The translations under genes and the position numbers were made by a program. Under the pieces are notes generated by a model. The model made no database searches. It was given only the letters and a program-made list of their open reading frames with translations, and was not told the origin of the DNA. Below, piece by piece: positions 49,701 to 62,479 of a stretch of 64,000 bases of DNA. This stretch comes from Larimichthys crocea. Lineage: Eukaryota; Chordata; Actinopteri; Sciaenidae. Location: NCBI RefSeq assembly GCF_000972845.2, contig NC_040032.1:11533002-11597001 (forward strand), written 5' to 3'. How positions within the stretch are numbered: position 1 is the stretch's first letter; every line of letters begins with the position of its first letter.

Positions 49701-50887
49701 AGAATGGATGAGGCTGAGAGGCCTCAAGGGGGGAGTCCCAGTCGCCCCAGGCTGTTTGTGCACAGATTAAGACTCAAGTGACAGTTGGCAACCTACGACC
49801 TCGTGTGACGCATAACCCTCTGCGGAGCAGACAGGAAGCTGCTGCCGAGTACTTCCTGTTCCTGCCACCCTGCAGGAGACAGACTGGTGCCACACTTTGA
49901 ATCAAAGAGGGAGAGGTGTGGAAGAGGAGAGCAAAACATAGTATTTCAGACCTGGAGACATGCTAACTCACTGCTTGACTCAACCCTTTTGTTTACTGCA
50001 TGGCATCCCCTGCTGGTATTTTAGGCGATCAAAGGCTACCGGCCTTCCTTGAGTTTTCTGGGTGCTTCATTTAGCTCATTCATGCACACGTGATTGTGCC
50101 TAAACGTTGGCATACGGGTCAATCCTTGAAACCTGGAGCTTTTCCAAGAACAGAAATGTACTAAAGCTTTGTAAGTTAGTCATAAGTCATTAAAATAGCG
50201 AACTATCTTTAACATTTTGGTCCCCAGATTGTGGAAAAGTCTTTGTTACTTCAAGACTAATCCACCAACTGGAGATTTAATGGATCATTGTTTCTACCAG
50301 ACTTCCAGACTGAGAAATGCACGAGTATTTATAGCTCAAACATTTATGACCGCATTATTACCGAAGAGGAAGTATTTGCACCAGTCAATAGGATTTTTCA
50401 CAACCAGAGGCACCAAATTTCTGTTAATTCCCAGAAAAAGATCTATGACTCACAGAGATGTGACTGTTACTCAAAGTCATGACAGCCTTTGACGACACCA
50501 AACAGACCCAATTTCCATTAACACCCGTCTGCCCCCCTTCCTCCCCGTATCCTTCCTCCCCACAGGAAGAAGCACGTCTCCACCCTGCTGAACGTTCGGG
50601 GGATGATGCGGCAGGCGGAGCGCCAGGAGATCCTCAACATTGTCAAAGACTTTGAATGCAGCAATGCCCTCATGTGCAGGGACCACGCCCTCTTTTCCGA
50701 CATCCCCATCACCTCGGAGGTGCACTGCATCAGCCTGGGTTTCCTCCGCTTGGCCATGACCGTCACCAACTGGTTCTCAGAGCACCGTCCGAGGCGAAAC
50801 CACAGGGCAAGTGCCAGAAATGCATCATCTCAACCTGCGGAGGGCCAGAATGTGGAAGACGTAAATAAACATCACAGGGAAGACTAG
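43745..50887 (+). CDS. exoc3l2: Exocyst complex component 3-like protein (Sec6/TNFAIP2 family)
   Basis: A Sec6-family protein, related to exocyst subunit EXOC3 and to M-Sec/TNFAIP2; the family acts in vesicle tethering, membrane and actin remodelling. Coding exons are 43745-44289, 45019-45236, 45719-46472, 46577-46691, 46776-46886, 46973-47073, 47298-47408, 47490-47625, 47999-48121, 48206-48361, 49279-49400 and 50566-50887, every junction in phase, giving 937 residues. The N-terminal ~250 residues are low complexity: a leucine-aspartate stretch (about 28-65), basic and serine-rich parts, then EEETDEEEP. The Sec6 domain starts at [20 protein letters not shown] (about 255) and runs nearly to the end, with [18 protein letters not shown] and [10 protein letters not shown] phrases. 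The start is the first ATG after the acceptor at 43720, in a good context (gcaaccatgc). Synteny favours EXOC3L2, but EXOC3L4 or TNFAIP2 cannot be excluded. Confidence 0.82.
48362..49278. other. Longer intron of the exoc3l2-like gene
   Basis: Non-coding between the exons ending at 48361 and starting at 49279. It includes a local GC-rich part near 48690-48960, but no repeat or gene was recognised. Confidence 0.5.
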
Positions 50888-51430
50888 CTGTCGGTGTTTG
50901 TGTTAGGAGAGCAGTCACAGACATACTGTGAAGATACTGATGAGATGTACATGCACCTTGACCTAAAACTGATTGTACCAAGTATTATTACCAGCCACTT
51001 AAAGAAACTTGACCTCAGGTACTCCTCGTACTGTACACGCTCACAGACTTATCGGCATTTCTCCATCTCCAGATGTGCATTTTTAATGGAAATGTGAAAC
51101 AGACTGTGTATCATGATAGCTCACCGTGATTTCTAGTATTTTAATGTTGATCTACACATCTACAGAAGTAAACAAAGTGGTATCAAATATCCTCAAAATG
51201 TAACTTCAGTCAGTTATTCTCCGATATCAGAAACATCTGCTAGCAGATGCAATGCAATATGATGTTATGCTGTTTAACATGTATTTACCCAACCATATAT
51301 ATACCCATTCTCTGGTATATAGTCCATATGTATGTGAGGATATAGTGTGTGGAAATGTAAATGTGTTGAACTCTCACTGTGAATGAAATGGATCTGTTGC
51401 TGGAAACGTAATAAAAACCCATTGACTGGG
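50888..51430 (+). terminator. exoc3l2: exoc3l2-like 3' UTR and poly(A) signal
   Basis: No coding after the stop codon at 50887. The first convincing poly(A) signal is aataaa at 51410-51415, giving a 3' UTR of about 0.5 kb. Confidence 0.6.
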
Positions 51431-54400
51431 TAGATTAAACAGATTTCATAATTCTGTACGTCAGGTGAAAAACACACCGTCACAGTTATATCAGCACTTA
51501 GAATGGACGTCATTGTGGTTTTCCGGCTACTTCTAACTTTAGGTGTTCTGGTCCCTGAACATGGGAGTGTCAGACACTAAGTCTACAGTGATTTTAAACA
51601 ATACATACCAAAAGGCAGACGAGGTCCTGAGAGAGAACCAATGCAGCCAGTACATATACATACACATTTTATGCCTTAGTTGTTTATCTTAAGGATACGG
51701 CAGCTTTGTTCAGTAAACTGAAAGCTTGAAATATGGGGCTCCACCACGGCTACTACATGACGCTCTGCCGGCATACAACAAGAGGGGTCATACACCCCGA
51801 GGCCAACAACGGGATGTTTTTCGATAAACGAAGATTTCCTGTTGTCCACCGAGGTGCCAACGGATGCTTTTATTGGAGCCAAGTTTACGTTATGTGCTAG
51901 GAGGGAACTTCCTCCTCTGCCGTCCAGAGTGAAGGTGCAAGCGGCCACGGAGCTTTTTCATGTCCGAGCTGCTCGTGGGCTTCTCAAAACAAAGTCAGCC
52001 AGCCTCAGCAGGGGTCATTCTACACGCTGACCTTTGTGAGAATCTGAACTTAAATGACCAGCTGGCTGAAATGTAGAAATAACTCCTGAGGTCTGTTGTC
52101 GAGCTGTTGAATTTTACAGCTGTTTTTTTTTGGATACACTGACACACATTTATCCAAAAATCGTGGAAGTCTTGTCAGGTGTTTGGACATCTCATCATCT
52201 CCGCATGCCAGCGAGGCCACATTTAAATTTAAATTTTCTACCATCATCTGGCAAACTTGAATTATACATCTAACATCTAACATATTTTAGTACTAAACTG
52301 ATTTATTTTGACTTTTATCACACCTAAATCACAGCCACATCCAGATCATTTAACAACATGTATTTATTTAGTGAATGCTGCTGTATGGAGGGTGTCTGAT
52401 CCTCTGTTTTTTTTTTGTCTTTGGAGAGGTCAAGCTGATTGAATGATGTGTTCCATTGTTTGCTCCTCTCCACAAGCACGCAGTGGGCTTGGACCGCTGC
52501 CCCTCCTGTGGAGACTGGCCAAGCAGGGTCTGTGACCGGTCCTAAATCTGTATTAACCTCATTAAAGGAATAAAAAGTGTTAAATCCTGCCTTTTTCCCT
52601 TTGATCCATAAAAGTGCACCACCCAGTGATAGAAGCAGAAACAACAAATTAAAAGACGTTACGATTCCCTGCAGACGTGTCTCATAAAAATGATGTTTGA
52701 CATTTTCCCAGAAAAAAAAAAGCAATTACCCCTCCCTTACATGTAATAATAATGCTCATTTCAAAAGTTTAACTGATGAACAGGATGTCTCCTGTTTTTC
52801 AGTTTTAATCTCAGTGTTAGAATTCTTGTTGCATTGTCATAAAACTCTGCTCGTGTGTGCACACTTGTGGATTTAGAGTGAACACAGAAAAACTTCCCTC
52901 CCTCAGCAGATGAATGTCTCTGCACGTCCTATTATAAGATTCTGCACAATGAAGTTCAAACGTCACAATTCAGGAACAATAAGTGCAACACATTCATGAC
53001 TACGGGTGAATTTAAATGTGGTGTCTTCATATTTTTCTCTGACACTTTTAAGTTAAGCTTTATTCGATAGCGACAGCTGCAGAGATAGACATGAAACTTA
53101 GGGGAGAGAGAGAGAGATGACACGCAGTAGTAAGGACTTCAGCTTCAGCTCATTTCTCTGATACTTTCTTTGAATACCTTTTGACTGTTTTGTGTCATGT
53201 GATTAATCTGTCAGAGGTTAAACGCATGAGCGTGCATGATGTTGAAGTGTCCTGCAAGTTTCATCAATTTTACAAGTTACATATTAGGATAGAAGTGGTG
53301 TGTTATAAGCACATTAGAGATGCATGATAGTGATTTAAATGTCTGGCTGTATGATTCGTTTCAATCTTGAGAAGGACAACAGAACATACCTGTGCTATTT
53401 ATGGAGTGGTAGATAGAAGATGAAATGCATTTAAATGTGTTGTACATAGACAAATACAGAGAATATAATATTTTATAAGTTGTGAAATTATTGTTACAGT
53501 AAGACATTAGATAACAGATTCTATTGCAGACGTCTGTAAGTGGTTTGTTTGTTTAGTTTTGCTTCAGATTTACCGACATTCATGACGGCTAGTTGCTCAG
53601 AGATTAGTTTAATGCTCGTGTCATTACGTGCTTTGTTCCCTTCACAGGTTACATTTTTCTGAATGTTTGGTCCTGCAGGAATTTCCGCTTATTGACACAC
53701 GCTTGATTTATGTCTAAATATAATCAGCGCGCTCACGTGTGAATGCGCCAAAACAGAATGACTCATATACTGTATGCCTTTAAATAAAAATAAGTTTCAA
53801 ACATCCTTAAATATTTCTTCAAGCTGTTTACCTGTTACCAACAATAGATCTCAGATATCTCTGACCTTGGACTGCACCGTGCACTTGTTTTTATTTTTAA
53901 TGTTCCACGAATTTGTGGGACAGAACAGGAAGAACGTTAAGTGAAGTTGGCATAAACTGAATGTTAAGTTTGGCAGGGTAGCTTCTGAGTCATATGCATA
54001 TCTAAGAGCATTATCAGACATCCTTTCATATAGCAGGCTGAAGGCGGATGCTGGAGCACTGTTTTCCAGGTATCCCAAACGGGGATTACCACTCCTGACT
54101 GAGAAGGCCAGGTAGGAATGAGGGCCAAGCTCTTGGAGGTTTCCCTCGATCAACTTGTTGAAGGTGGAACGGGCCACAGTATCACAATGCAATCCCTGGG
54201 AAGCACTCCCCTGCTTCCTCTCATTAACACAGCTCTGCAATGGAAAACCCATCTGGCTGTATTCGCTGTTTGTTTTCGGAAGCAAGCCGTGCCCTGTCTT
54301 TGTTCACACTGAGATGCACTTTTCATGGTTGCACTCTTTCACTTTGTTTGTTTGTTTGCTTTCTCATGCAGTGCTACGTATATCTAAAAGTACTCAATTA

Positions 54401-55979
54401 AGACAGTGTGAGTAACAGAGAGAGCGGCACTTGTTTCAGGTCAGTTCTTGTTTAGTCTAGACGAGGTCCGCTCCGCAGTTTTTTTCCACTCATGATTGAA
54501 CCAATACGCCCATAACTCAGGCTATGAGACTCATATTTCAGCTCACTGTAATATTGGGTTGTTCCCTTTAATGCGTCTCAAACTAATATCTGTAAGTTGC
54601 AGCAAGCACTGTTGCAAGTGATTGCATACTGAAATAAATAGAAAGCAACTTGGAGGGTAGAAAATAAAAGATGCAACATACAGTCTACTTTTTTATTTTA
54701 AAATAAATGCATTGCATTTATCTAACTCTTAGCAAACAAGCATATTCTTCAAGATGTCATGCTTTCATTTTGAATATAAACTATAACTAATAAAATTAAC
54801 TTTGACCTGAATACCTGTTTTTCCATCATAGTTTATGAATCAGTCCTGATATGAAGTTGCTTTATTGCACAGACACAAACATTTCTTTGGAAAATGTCCC
54901 TAACTGTTCAGCAGAACAATTTTCTTTGAGATGATACCATTTAAATTATTTAACCAGGACTATTAAATCACACAATCAAGCCACGTTTCCATCAAAAGGA
55001 TATCAGCTTCATCAGATGTCAACTTTTTTAGCTGGTTTTGGGTGTTTCAGCCAGCACTTTGCGTAACTACATATGAATGTCCCATTCTGACATGACCTAT
55101 CAGGGCAAGATTCAATAGAAAGAACCTCCTGTCCTCTCCCATGTTCAGTATACACTGTCTGTCAGGATGGCTGCCCACTTGAACCAAAACAATGGTGCAC
55201 TTCGTCACTCCTGATGGGATATCCTGATTTATGTTATCTGAGTGTATCCATCAAGTGAATCTTTATTTAGCGATGAGGAGCTGCATGCACTCTGCCTGCC
55301 AGTGCCCGCTCAACTTCCAAATCAGGCCCGAAACAGTCACGGCAACCTGTTTGTTTCATTATCAGCAGTCACTATTAAATCATCATTCTCAGACGTCGGT
55401 CACAGGCGGAGTGGAGGAAGTTCACCTTTTGTTCAAAAGTCAGACTATGATCTAAAATAAACTTTAAGAAAGACAAAATCATTTGTCATTCTTAAAAAAT
55501 ATCAGAAAACATGTGAACGCACCAGCGCCGTTATTTCTTTACATGTTGAGACATTTGATTTGTGCTAAAACTGGGTGGATACATGGATATAAATATTTTG
55601 CTCAGGTCCGCGTTGGCCTGATGCCACTTACACTGTAAACATCCCAACCTGTGGAGGTATTTGTTTTCCTTTGTTTAAACTATTTTGACGTCTATATAAT
55701 AGTGAGAAAAAAACAGGGGGAGGCTTTGTTGGTCTTGAATGTCTGTATTTATGCGAGCACATCCCCTGGCCTCAGAAAGGGCCTCATTACATCAACGCCA
55801 ATCAACCAATCATACAGTGATAAATAAGAGGATGGGAAACCTCTGACCTGCAGGTGGTGATCATCACGAAAGAACAAAAGCAAGTGACTTATAATCTTAG
55901 AAAGTCATCGGTTTGTTTGTTTTTTCAGCCAAGTGAGTGGCATGGATCCACGGAGGGCTGTCGACTAACGCTGAAGTTT

Positions 55980-56061
55980 TTGAAATTTTGCTCAAATGGC
56001 AAACATTGGATGGATTTCCATTGAAATTTTGCTCAAATGGCAAACATTGGATGGATTTCCA
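55980..56061. repeat. Perfect 41-bp tandem duplication
   Basis: The 41-base unit ttgaaattttgctcaaatgg...tggatttcca occurs twice directly in tandem without a mismatch (55980-56020 and 56021-56061), so it is recent. It lies about 80 bases before the teleost MITE-like copy at 56142. Confidence 0.95.
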
Positions 56062-56139
56062 TAAAGTTTCGTAAAGACATTTTAAGTCTAAAGACATTTA
56101 ACTAATGAAATTCCCATCAGCATCAGCTGTACTTTGTGT

Positions 56140-56285
56140 TAAAGGTCCAGTCTGTAAGTTTTGGGGGTCTCTATATACAGAATATTGCAGAATATGTAAT
56201 ATAAAACACATAACTATGTTTTTATTTGTGCATAATTATCTGAAAATAAGAAGTCTTGTGTTTTTATTACAGATGCAGCTAGTCC
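56140..56285 (+). repeat. Teleost MITE-like element, 5' part
   Basis: It starts taaaggtccagtctgtaagtttt, followed by aatattgcagaatatgtaata and aactatgtttttatttgtgcataattatc. From memory this is the 5' half of the same widespread teleost element whose 3' half appears at 8750-8985. It breaks off after about 140 bases. Confidence 0.5.
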
Positions 56286-56309
56286 TTTTCCACAGAGTCT
56301 GTAACACTG

Positions 56310-56342
56310 CACTGTAAAATAAATAAATAAATAAATAAATAA
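56310..56342. repeat. (AAAT)n microsatellite
   Basis: About seven aaat units. Confidence 0.9.
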
Positions 56343-59300
56343 CTGTTGTTTTGATGGTGAAAACTGGCAGCTGTGGTTGCCAGAATTTTACTGTAAATGC
56401 AGCATAGCTAATATTACAGCAAAATGATGTTAGGCTTAAGGTTTATGTTTTATTTATTATTAAAATGTCTGTAGATTTTTGGGTGAAAAACTGCCAAACA
56501 ATGACATATGCCTTTAAATATAACAGTTTAACTGTACAATTAACTGTCTCTAATATAAAATATTACTTCATTCTGTATAAATTCCCTTAAAATGCTGCAT
56601 AAACAGATTTTATTATATATGACTGTGTTTTACTGAATACAGTAAAGTTTTGTCATATTTTATGGCATTATGGTCTTTTACTGTCAAGGTTTAAAATCTC
56701 TAGACATGTGCGTTGAACTGACATTTAGAGCAGAGAGACTAAATAATACTCTAATATCTCCAGAGAGATTAATTTTTAAGACGTTTGCGGCAAGGTGGTT
56801 GCACTCGGCAAAATCCTCCACACTCGTCTTTTAACTGCCTTTTAACCGTGTGCCACAGAGCTGTTACCTGCATGCAGAGGAATTTATTTGACATGCAGCA
56901 GTAACAGTGATATAAATACTCGTATACTCTTCACCTGCATTTCCTCTGTGTCAAACTAAATGGTCCCTCCTTGCAATAAAATGTGCAGCTTATTGCTGTT
57001 GACCATTTGAATGTCAAACATCCGCATATATGCATTGTCATAGTGAAATTATAACTTGCAGCTTGTTAGTTTTTCTGTTGTGCTGAGCTTGCATGAGTTA
57101 AAGAGAAAAATTAAACATGCAACAGTGTTTAAAAGATGATTTTTCCGTGTTGAAAAGAAGGTCGAAAGACCTCATCGCCTCGCAGCGTGACAGCACGATT
57201 AGAATAACTTTGCCTCTTCTTCTCGTCAGTGACAGAGGGCTGCATTATTCCCCACAGCTCGCACAGTAACTCGACGAAAACAAGAGGTTAAAAATAGATG
57301 AGAGGCAAAAGAAAGAGGAGAGAGTGGGGTTGACAGTGAATGACTGTGCTGTCAGATCTTTTCATGGAAAACAGGGTGGACAAACGGACATCCTTAAAAG
57401 CTGTGTATTTGTGAGGGAAGTCCATGGCCTGTCCGAGAGGCCTCAACTTTACCCTCTGGGAGGGATTTATGTTATTGTATCCCCAAAAACAAACAGCCAG
57501 TCATACCAGCCTAACTAGAAAACAGAAAAGAGTGGCAGGAGATGATGTCTCGATGTGTTCGGCCGAGGCTTTGCAAATGTGAAATCTAAAAATGGATGAA
57601 AACATGCATGAATCAGTCGATCTATATATCATTCAAGGACTTCTTGTTGCTTACACTGGCCCTGAATATTTTCCTGATGACTACATATTTGGGTCTGCCA
57701 GTGTTTCTGCCAGTAAACAAAGGTGATGCACTGTTTGTCCAGCTAAAAGCAGCTCCACTGTTCGTGAAGAAGCCTCCCCCGTGCTGTTTTGTCACAGTAA
57801 GTTGTCTGTTCCGACCGTTAACAACAAATTTATTGGCTCGGGCCATTTGCAAGAACGGAAACTACTTTGCATGGCAAGAAATAAGTCTGGAACTAAACAA
57901 TGGTTCCTCTTGTGAAATATGGCAAGAGAGTCTCACCTTTGGCTCCTTGTGCCTTCTCCCCCGGCTTATTTACGTAAGCAGGTTGTGTTCTGTACCCCAT
58001 CAGGAAGAGGTGTTGCAGGAAACCCAAATCTCAGTTAGGATTTAGAGTAAACTCACAACATTAGACCCCAAAAGAGAGCTTATCTGATCTCTCAGGGAGG
58101 TGAAGGAAAGTGTAAACACAAGTATGACCTCTGCACCAGTACCCACAGGGAGCCAAAGATCCACTTTACTGGATTTGATTGGAGGACTGTGTGTTTTTTT
58201 TTCCACATAGCAAAGGAGGTTATGCTGACCCATAATGTAACCTGTCTATTGTGTTCAATTCCAGCAATATCAATTATTATTGCACATTAACCTTTCAACG
58301 GCAACAGCTCATGACGTGATACATGAAAAGAGAATAAAAACAGGTGTGAGACTGACGCACTGTTGAACATCATGCGCAAACTCAACACACTGAAGGCTGG
58401 ATTATATTATGAGTCATGCTCCTGTGCCATGTGTTGATGTGAAAGAGTGACAATTTGGATTTGGATAATCACATTTATCACTGTATTTATTCTGACTTGC
58501 AACTGGGAGTATTATTATTATACATATCCTTAATTTCAATAATAAAATGCCACAATAAGCTACAATACTAACTGACTAATCTGCATTAATCTGTAAGAAG
58601 TGTATTAATATTGTAGCCTGTTTAGGTGCAGCTATTTGTGCAACTTTACATGTTAGGTGGTTGTATTTACTGATCTTTTAAGATAGACATTCGCAACCAC
58701 CGGTACCAGGCCTTGCACCATTTGATAAAGGCTTACAATAAAATAAATTCATACATTATTTTAAGATATTCTTGAGGTAATTATTTGAACCTGTTGCATT
58801 CGGGTGCTGTAATTTTCCTTATCACTATCATCACACACCAAACAATAATAGAGCAGTTAATCAATACGCAAACAGTCTTTCATCACCACCTTGTAGCATT
58901 TAATATGCAGTATTCATACAGCATACAGAACTGTCACACTGATGTGTAAAGTCGGCTAAAAGTATTTTTGCAGGAGCAGAAAATGGAAATGTTTTAATAA
59001 AGTACAAAATTGTTCTTAAGTGCAGAGTGTAAACAATAAGAATAATTCTCTCATCATCTACCAACCGTGACCTTTCCTTCTGTTTCGACATTTGTTCTCT
59101 TTTTGTTTACAGTTCAGACTTTTTCCTGTTATTGCTTTCCCATTTCTAGATTAATGTGATATTAAAGTGTTGTTTCATTTTGTTGGTAACCACTACCAAT
59201 TGTTTTTAAAAGAACGAACAATGGGCGTAGTGTAGGTTAAATTCTTGTTATCTTATTGGCTGTTCCTTTATTTTCCAAATTGACTTTTTACCTCGAGCTT

Positions 59301-60639
59301 TGTTGTAATTCTGAAGCGTTGTATAAATCCGGGCTCAGATCCTCTGCAACTTCTTGATTTCTTAAATACATAATCATATCACACATGTCAGAAATGTATT
59401 AAAACATTGTGACTGAGGATTTCTTGGGACAGAAATCCTGATCTGTATCAGTGTGAAGCATTTAAGCTTTCCAAGAAACCTGAATCATGAGACATGAGAC
59501 AATTAATGCTAATTCTGACATTGCATGAATTTTTTTATTAATTTAAATTTAATGATCAATACTGCTGACAAGTTTTAGACATTAAATTTCTTTGTGGTTC
59601 ATTTCCATCTAGCTGAGAAGAGACAACTACCAGTTTGTACAAACATCTTTGTTCCTGCAGTCCAGATGAGTTCAAATGATTTAAAATCTCCAAACAAGCT
59701 GTGTTGTGAATGCAGCATGAGGTCCAAGCAGTTTCTCTCACCCCTTCATGAACCCCCCATCCATCTTTCATCAGCAGAGAGTTTAAGTTTGAGCCTAATG
59801 ACTCCACATCCTCTCTGCCCTGCTGCTGACGGTGCGCCGCATACTTGCCCTCTCCGACTCAACAATTGGACCGTGTAACCTTTTGACACATGAACCTACT
59901 CATCTTTTTCACACCGCTCGGTGCATCTGTACGAGCACCCTAATGCTTACTCCTGTCTGTGTTATACAACAGGTCACGTGTGGATCATGAAACCAGCTGA
60001 GGGGCACCTGTCAGGTTCAACTGAAACCCAGGAGGCGTTTGGTGTTATATGGAAGCTCAGTGGTGAAACCTACAGGGTAGTAGAGGTACAGCACATCAAG
60101 GCAGCAACACCATCATACTGTCTGTTTATGTGCTTGTACGAATACTGTGCACAAGCAGCAGAAGGTATCATCTCTTAAATGTAAACAGAAGAACTAGATT
60201 TGTAGATATCTCACTCTTAAATCTCAAATCTGTTACATGATATCAAATTAATTATCCAGCTTGATGAATGCAGAGTATAATTCATCATTTTAGACGTATA
60301 ACTGCTGTATTTATGATACAAAGTGATAAATAGTATTTTTCTTTACCCCCACATGTTCCCAGAGCCAGACAACAATGGTTAGAGACAACAGTTAGACTTT
60401 GCTGCCCTCTGACGGCTTTAGAGCGGCATTACAAGACCAAACTCAGACCTTCACTAAGAGGCAACTCAACTTTATTTTGACCCCAGAGGCAAAAGAAATG
60501 CTTAAGAATCACATTTAAAAACCCAATTAGAAAAAGAAATCTGTTACTCAGAGCCTTGAGTACATCAGTGCTGTACAAAGAGGAAGTCAAGAATATTTGG
60601 ACTTACAGTGATGGTTTTCCCGTTTCCTAACTCTGGACA

Positions 60640-60940
60640 AATCCTGAATGGAGGGCAGGATTGCATCAATGATTGTCTCTGCAGCCCTGACTGTTGTCTG
60701 TTTTAGTGGCAGATCCAAAGCAGACAGTGATCAATGAACAGAGGACAGACTGAATAACAGCAGTTTAGAACTGGATCAGCAGCTACTTCGGCAGGTTGAG
60801 CTTCCTAAGCCGGTGCAGGAACTGTATCCTCTGCTGGGCCTTCTTGATGACAGTGTCCTTGTTGGACTTACACTTTGGGTCCAGGGAGATTGTGGATCTC
60901 AGAATCTGGAACGTTTCCACAGCAGAAACAGTGTTGTTTG
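60640..60940 (-). mobile_element. Decayed LINE, 3' end of the reverse transcriptase ORF
   Basis: On the minus strand the reading frame gives ILRSTISLDPKCKSNKDTVI, then KKAQQRIQFLHRLRKLNLPK, then a stop, LLIQF, a stop, and TAVIQSVLCSLITVC. This follows the post-polymerase part of Rex/L2/CR1-like LINE proteins, where KKAQQR and FLRxLRK phrases are typical. At least two in-frame stops show that it is dead. No 5' part was found nearby. Confidence 0.7.
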
Positions 60941-60994
60941 TTACAGAAAAAACTCTTGAATAAGGAGGACTGGATTCAAAGTATCAAAGTTTAA

Positions 60995-61390
60995 GTTGAA
61001 TTTATTATTCTTGTACAAGAAGGAGCGTTTAACAGTGCAACACACAAAAGGGGTTACAGAGAAAAGAGTTGGTTCAGTTGGTTCTTATACAATTTTCTTA
61101 AAATGAACTGTCTCAGACACCTCCCCACCTGACAGTTTTCTTTTTTGGTTTTCCGCTTCGTAATGAACATTATGTTTCTTGTCCAAAATTCAGTAAACAC
61201 ATGCCAGATAAGGGAAGTGATATGCAAAAGACAGAAACACACACACACACTCTATAAGAGTTAAAACATCTGCACCCCAGTATACTCCTATTTTTATAAC
61301 ACTGTTGATTATGATGATGGGTTGCAAGTTAAATAAAGTTGCAAATAAAGCGATACAGTATTGTATCCATGTTTCCATCCTCTAACAAAA
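60995..61390. repeat. Direct repeat copy A before the assembly gap
   Basis: The blocks gttgaatttattattcttgtac, cagtgcaacacacaaaagggg, cttttttggttttccgctt and gggttgcaagttaaataaa recur in the same order at 61501-61851. Copy A holds an extra segment with a CA run and ends exactly at the run of Ns. Confidence 0.9.
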
Positions 61391-61500
61391 NNNNNNNNNN
61401 NNNNNNNNNNNNNNNNNNNNNNNNNNNNNNNNNNNNNNNNNNNNNNNNNNNNNNNNNNNNNNNNNNNNNNNNNNNNNNNNNNNNNNNNNNNNNNNNNNNN
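61391..61500. other. Assembly gap (110 N)
   Basis: A run of 110 unresolved bases. Open frames crossing it are artefacts. It splits two copies of the same repeat, so the sequence on either side may be misjoined. Confidence 0.99.
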
Positions 61501-61851
61501 GTTGAATTTATTATTCTTGTACAAGAAGGAGCGTTTAACAGTGCAACACACAAAAGGGGTTACAGAGAAAAGGCTCCTCGAGGAGCTCTAACAGTTGGTT
61601 CTTATACAATTTTCTTAAAATGGGCTGTCTCGGACACCTCTCCACTGACAGTTTCCTTTTTTGGTTTTCCGCTTCAGAATGAACATTATGTTTCTTGTCC
61701 AAAATGACACTTCCCTTAACCTGTCTCTCTTGTCCTTGAACTGTTTTTTTTAATTATGATGATTTGATTATGATGATGGGTTGCAAGTTAAATAAAATTG
61801 CAAATAAAGCGATACAGTATTGTATCCATGTTTCCATCCTCTAACAAAAAG
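61501..61851. repeat. Direct repeat copy B after the assembly gap
   Basis: This matches copy A with few substitutions but carries a different short internal piece (gctcctcgaggagctcta) and lacks the CA-containing part. Ends such as tctaacaaaa are shared. An LTR pair, a tandem duplication or two unresolved haplotypes could explain it. Confidence 0.9.
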
Positions 61852-62479
61852 TGCACAGATGGCCGGTGTAATAAAGAAAGAATGAGACTTTGGATAATAC
61901 AACAGGAGTAACAGACAATGGTCACAAGCTTCCAGGCAAGTTTTCAGAATTAAAGTCCAAAACTATGTCTTATTAAATAACTAGCCCACGGATACAAATC
62001 CATGAAGTTAGCTCTGCTCATGATGAACCCACCACCTCGTGGACTGAAATTGTTTTTTTGTGGAAACATCGCAAAAAGTTTCACCACTGTTTTGTGCACG
62101 TCATGAAATTCTTATCTCTTAATTTACTCAGGAAAGGGAAATGCTTGGAAGCCAATCAGACACTAAGAAGCTATCCGACGGGGGACCTGGAGAGGTTTTT
62201 TTGGACATACTCTGCTCATTGGGGCAGATCTGTGATTAGACAACAGATTGTTTGGACCTGGACTATACCCAGTAACCAGAAAACTGCTGGATCACCCACT
62301 GTGCTGCCTGTCAGGTCAGGACAGAGGGATGAAGGGATCTGCCTGGTAGAACTAGTCTACCATTATGAAGATCACAGTAGAGTCATTAGAGAGTCAGTGG
62401 AAATGAGAGAGCAGGGTTTCCTGGGAATGGGTGGGGATGTAGATGTTCTAATGAGACGGCCAAACAAAATCTAAAGTCT

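Larger units (their letters stand above)
51430..60600. other. Intergenic region with no recognised gene
   Basis: Two longish open frames, 53851-54285 on minus (144 codons) and 57596-58045 on plus (149 codons), show no family resemblance and no splice or promoter context that I can support. Repeats are listed separately. The rest is AT-rich unique-looking sequence. Confidence 0.5.

Noticed and set aside
57596..58045. 149-codon open frame with hydrophobic segments
   Set aside because: No family resemblance, no promoter, no exon borders, and codon use like the surrounding AT-rich DNA.
61309..61707. Open frames crossing the run of Ns
   Set aside because: They exist only because unknown bases do not give stop codons.
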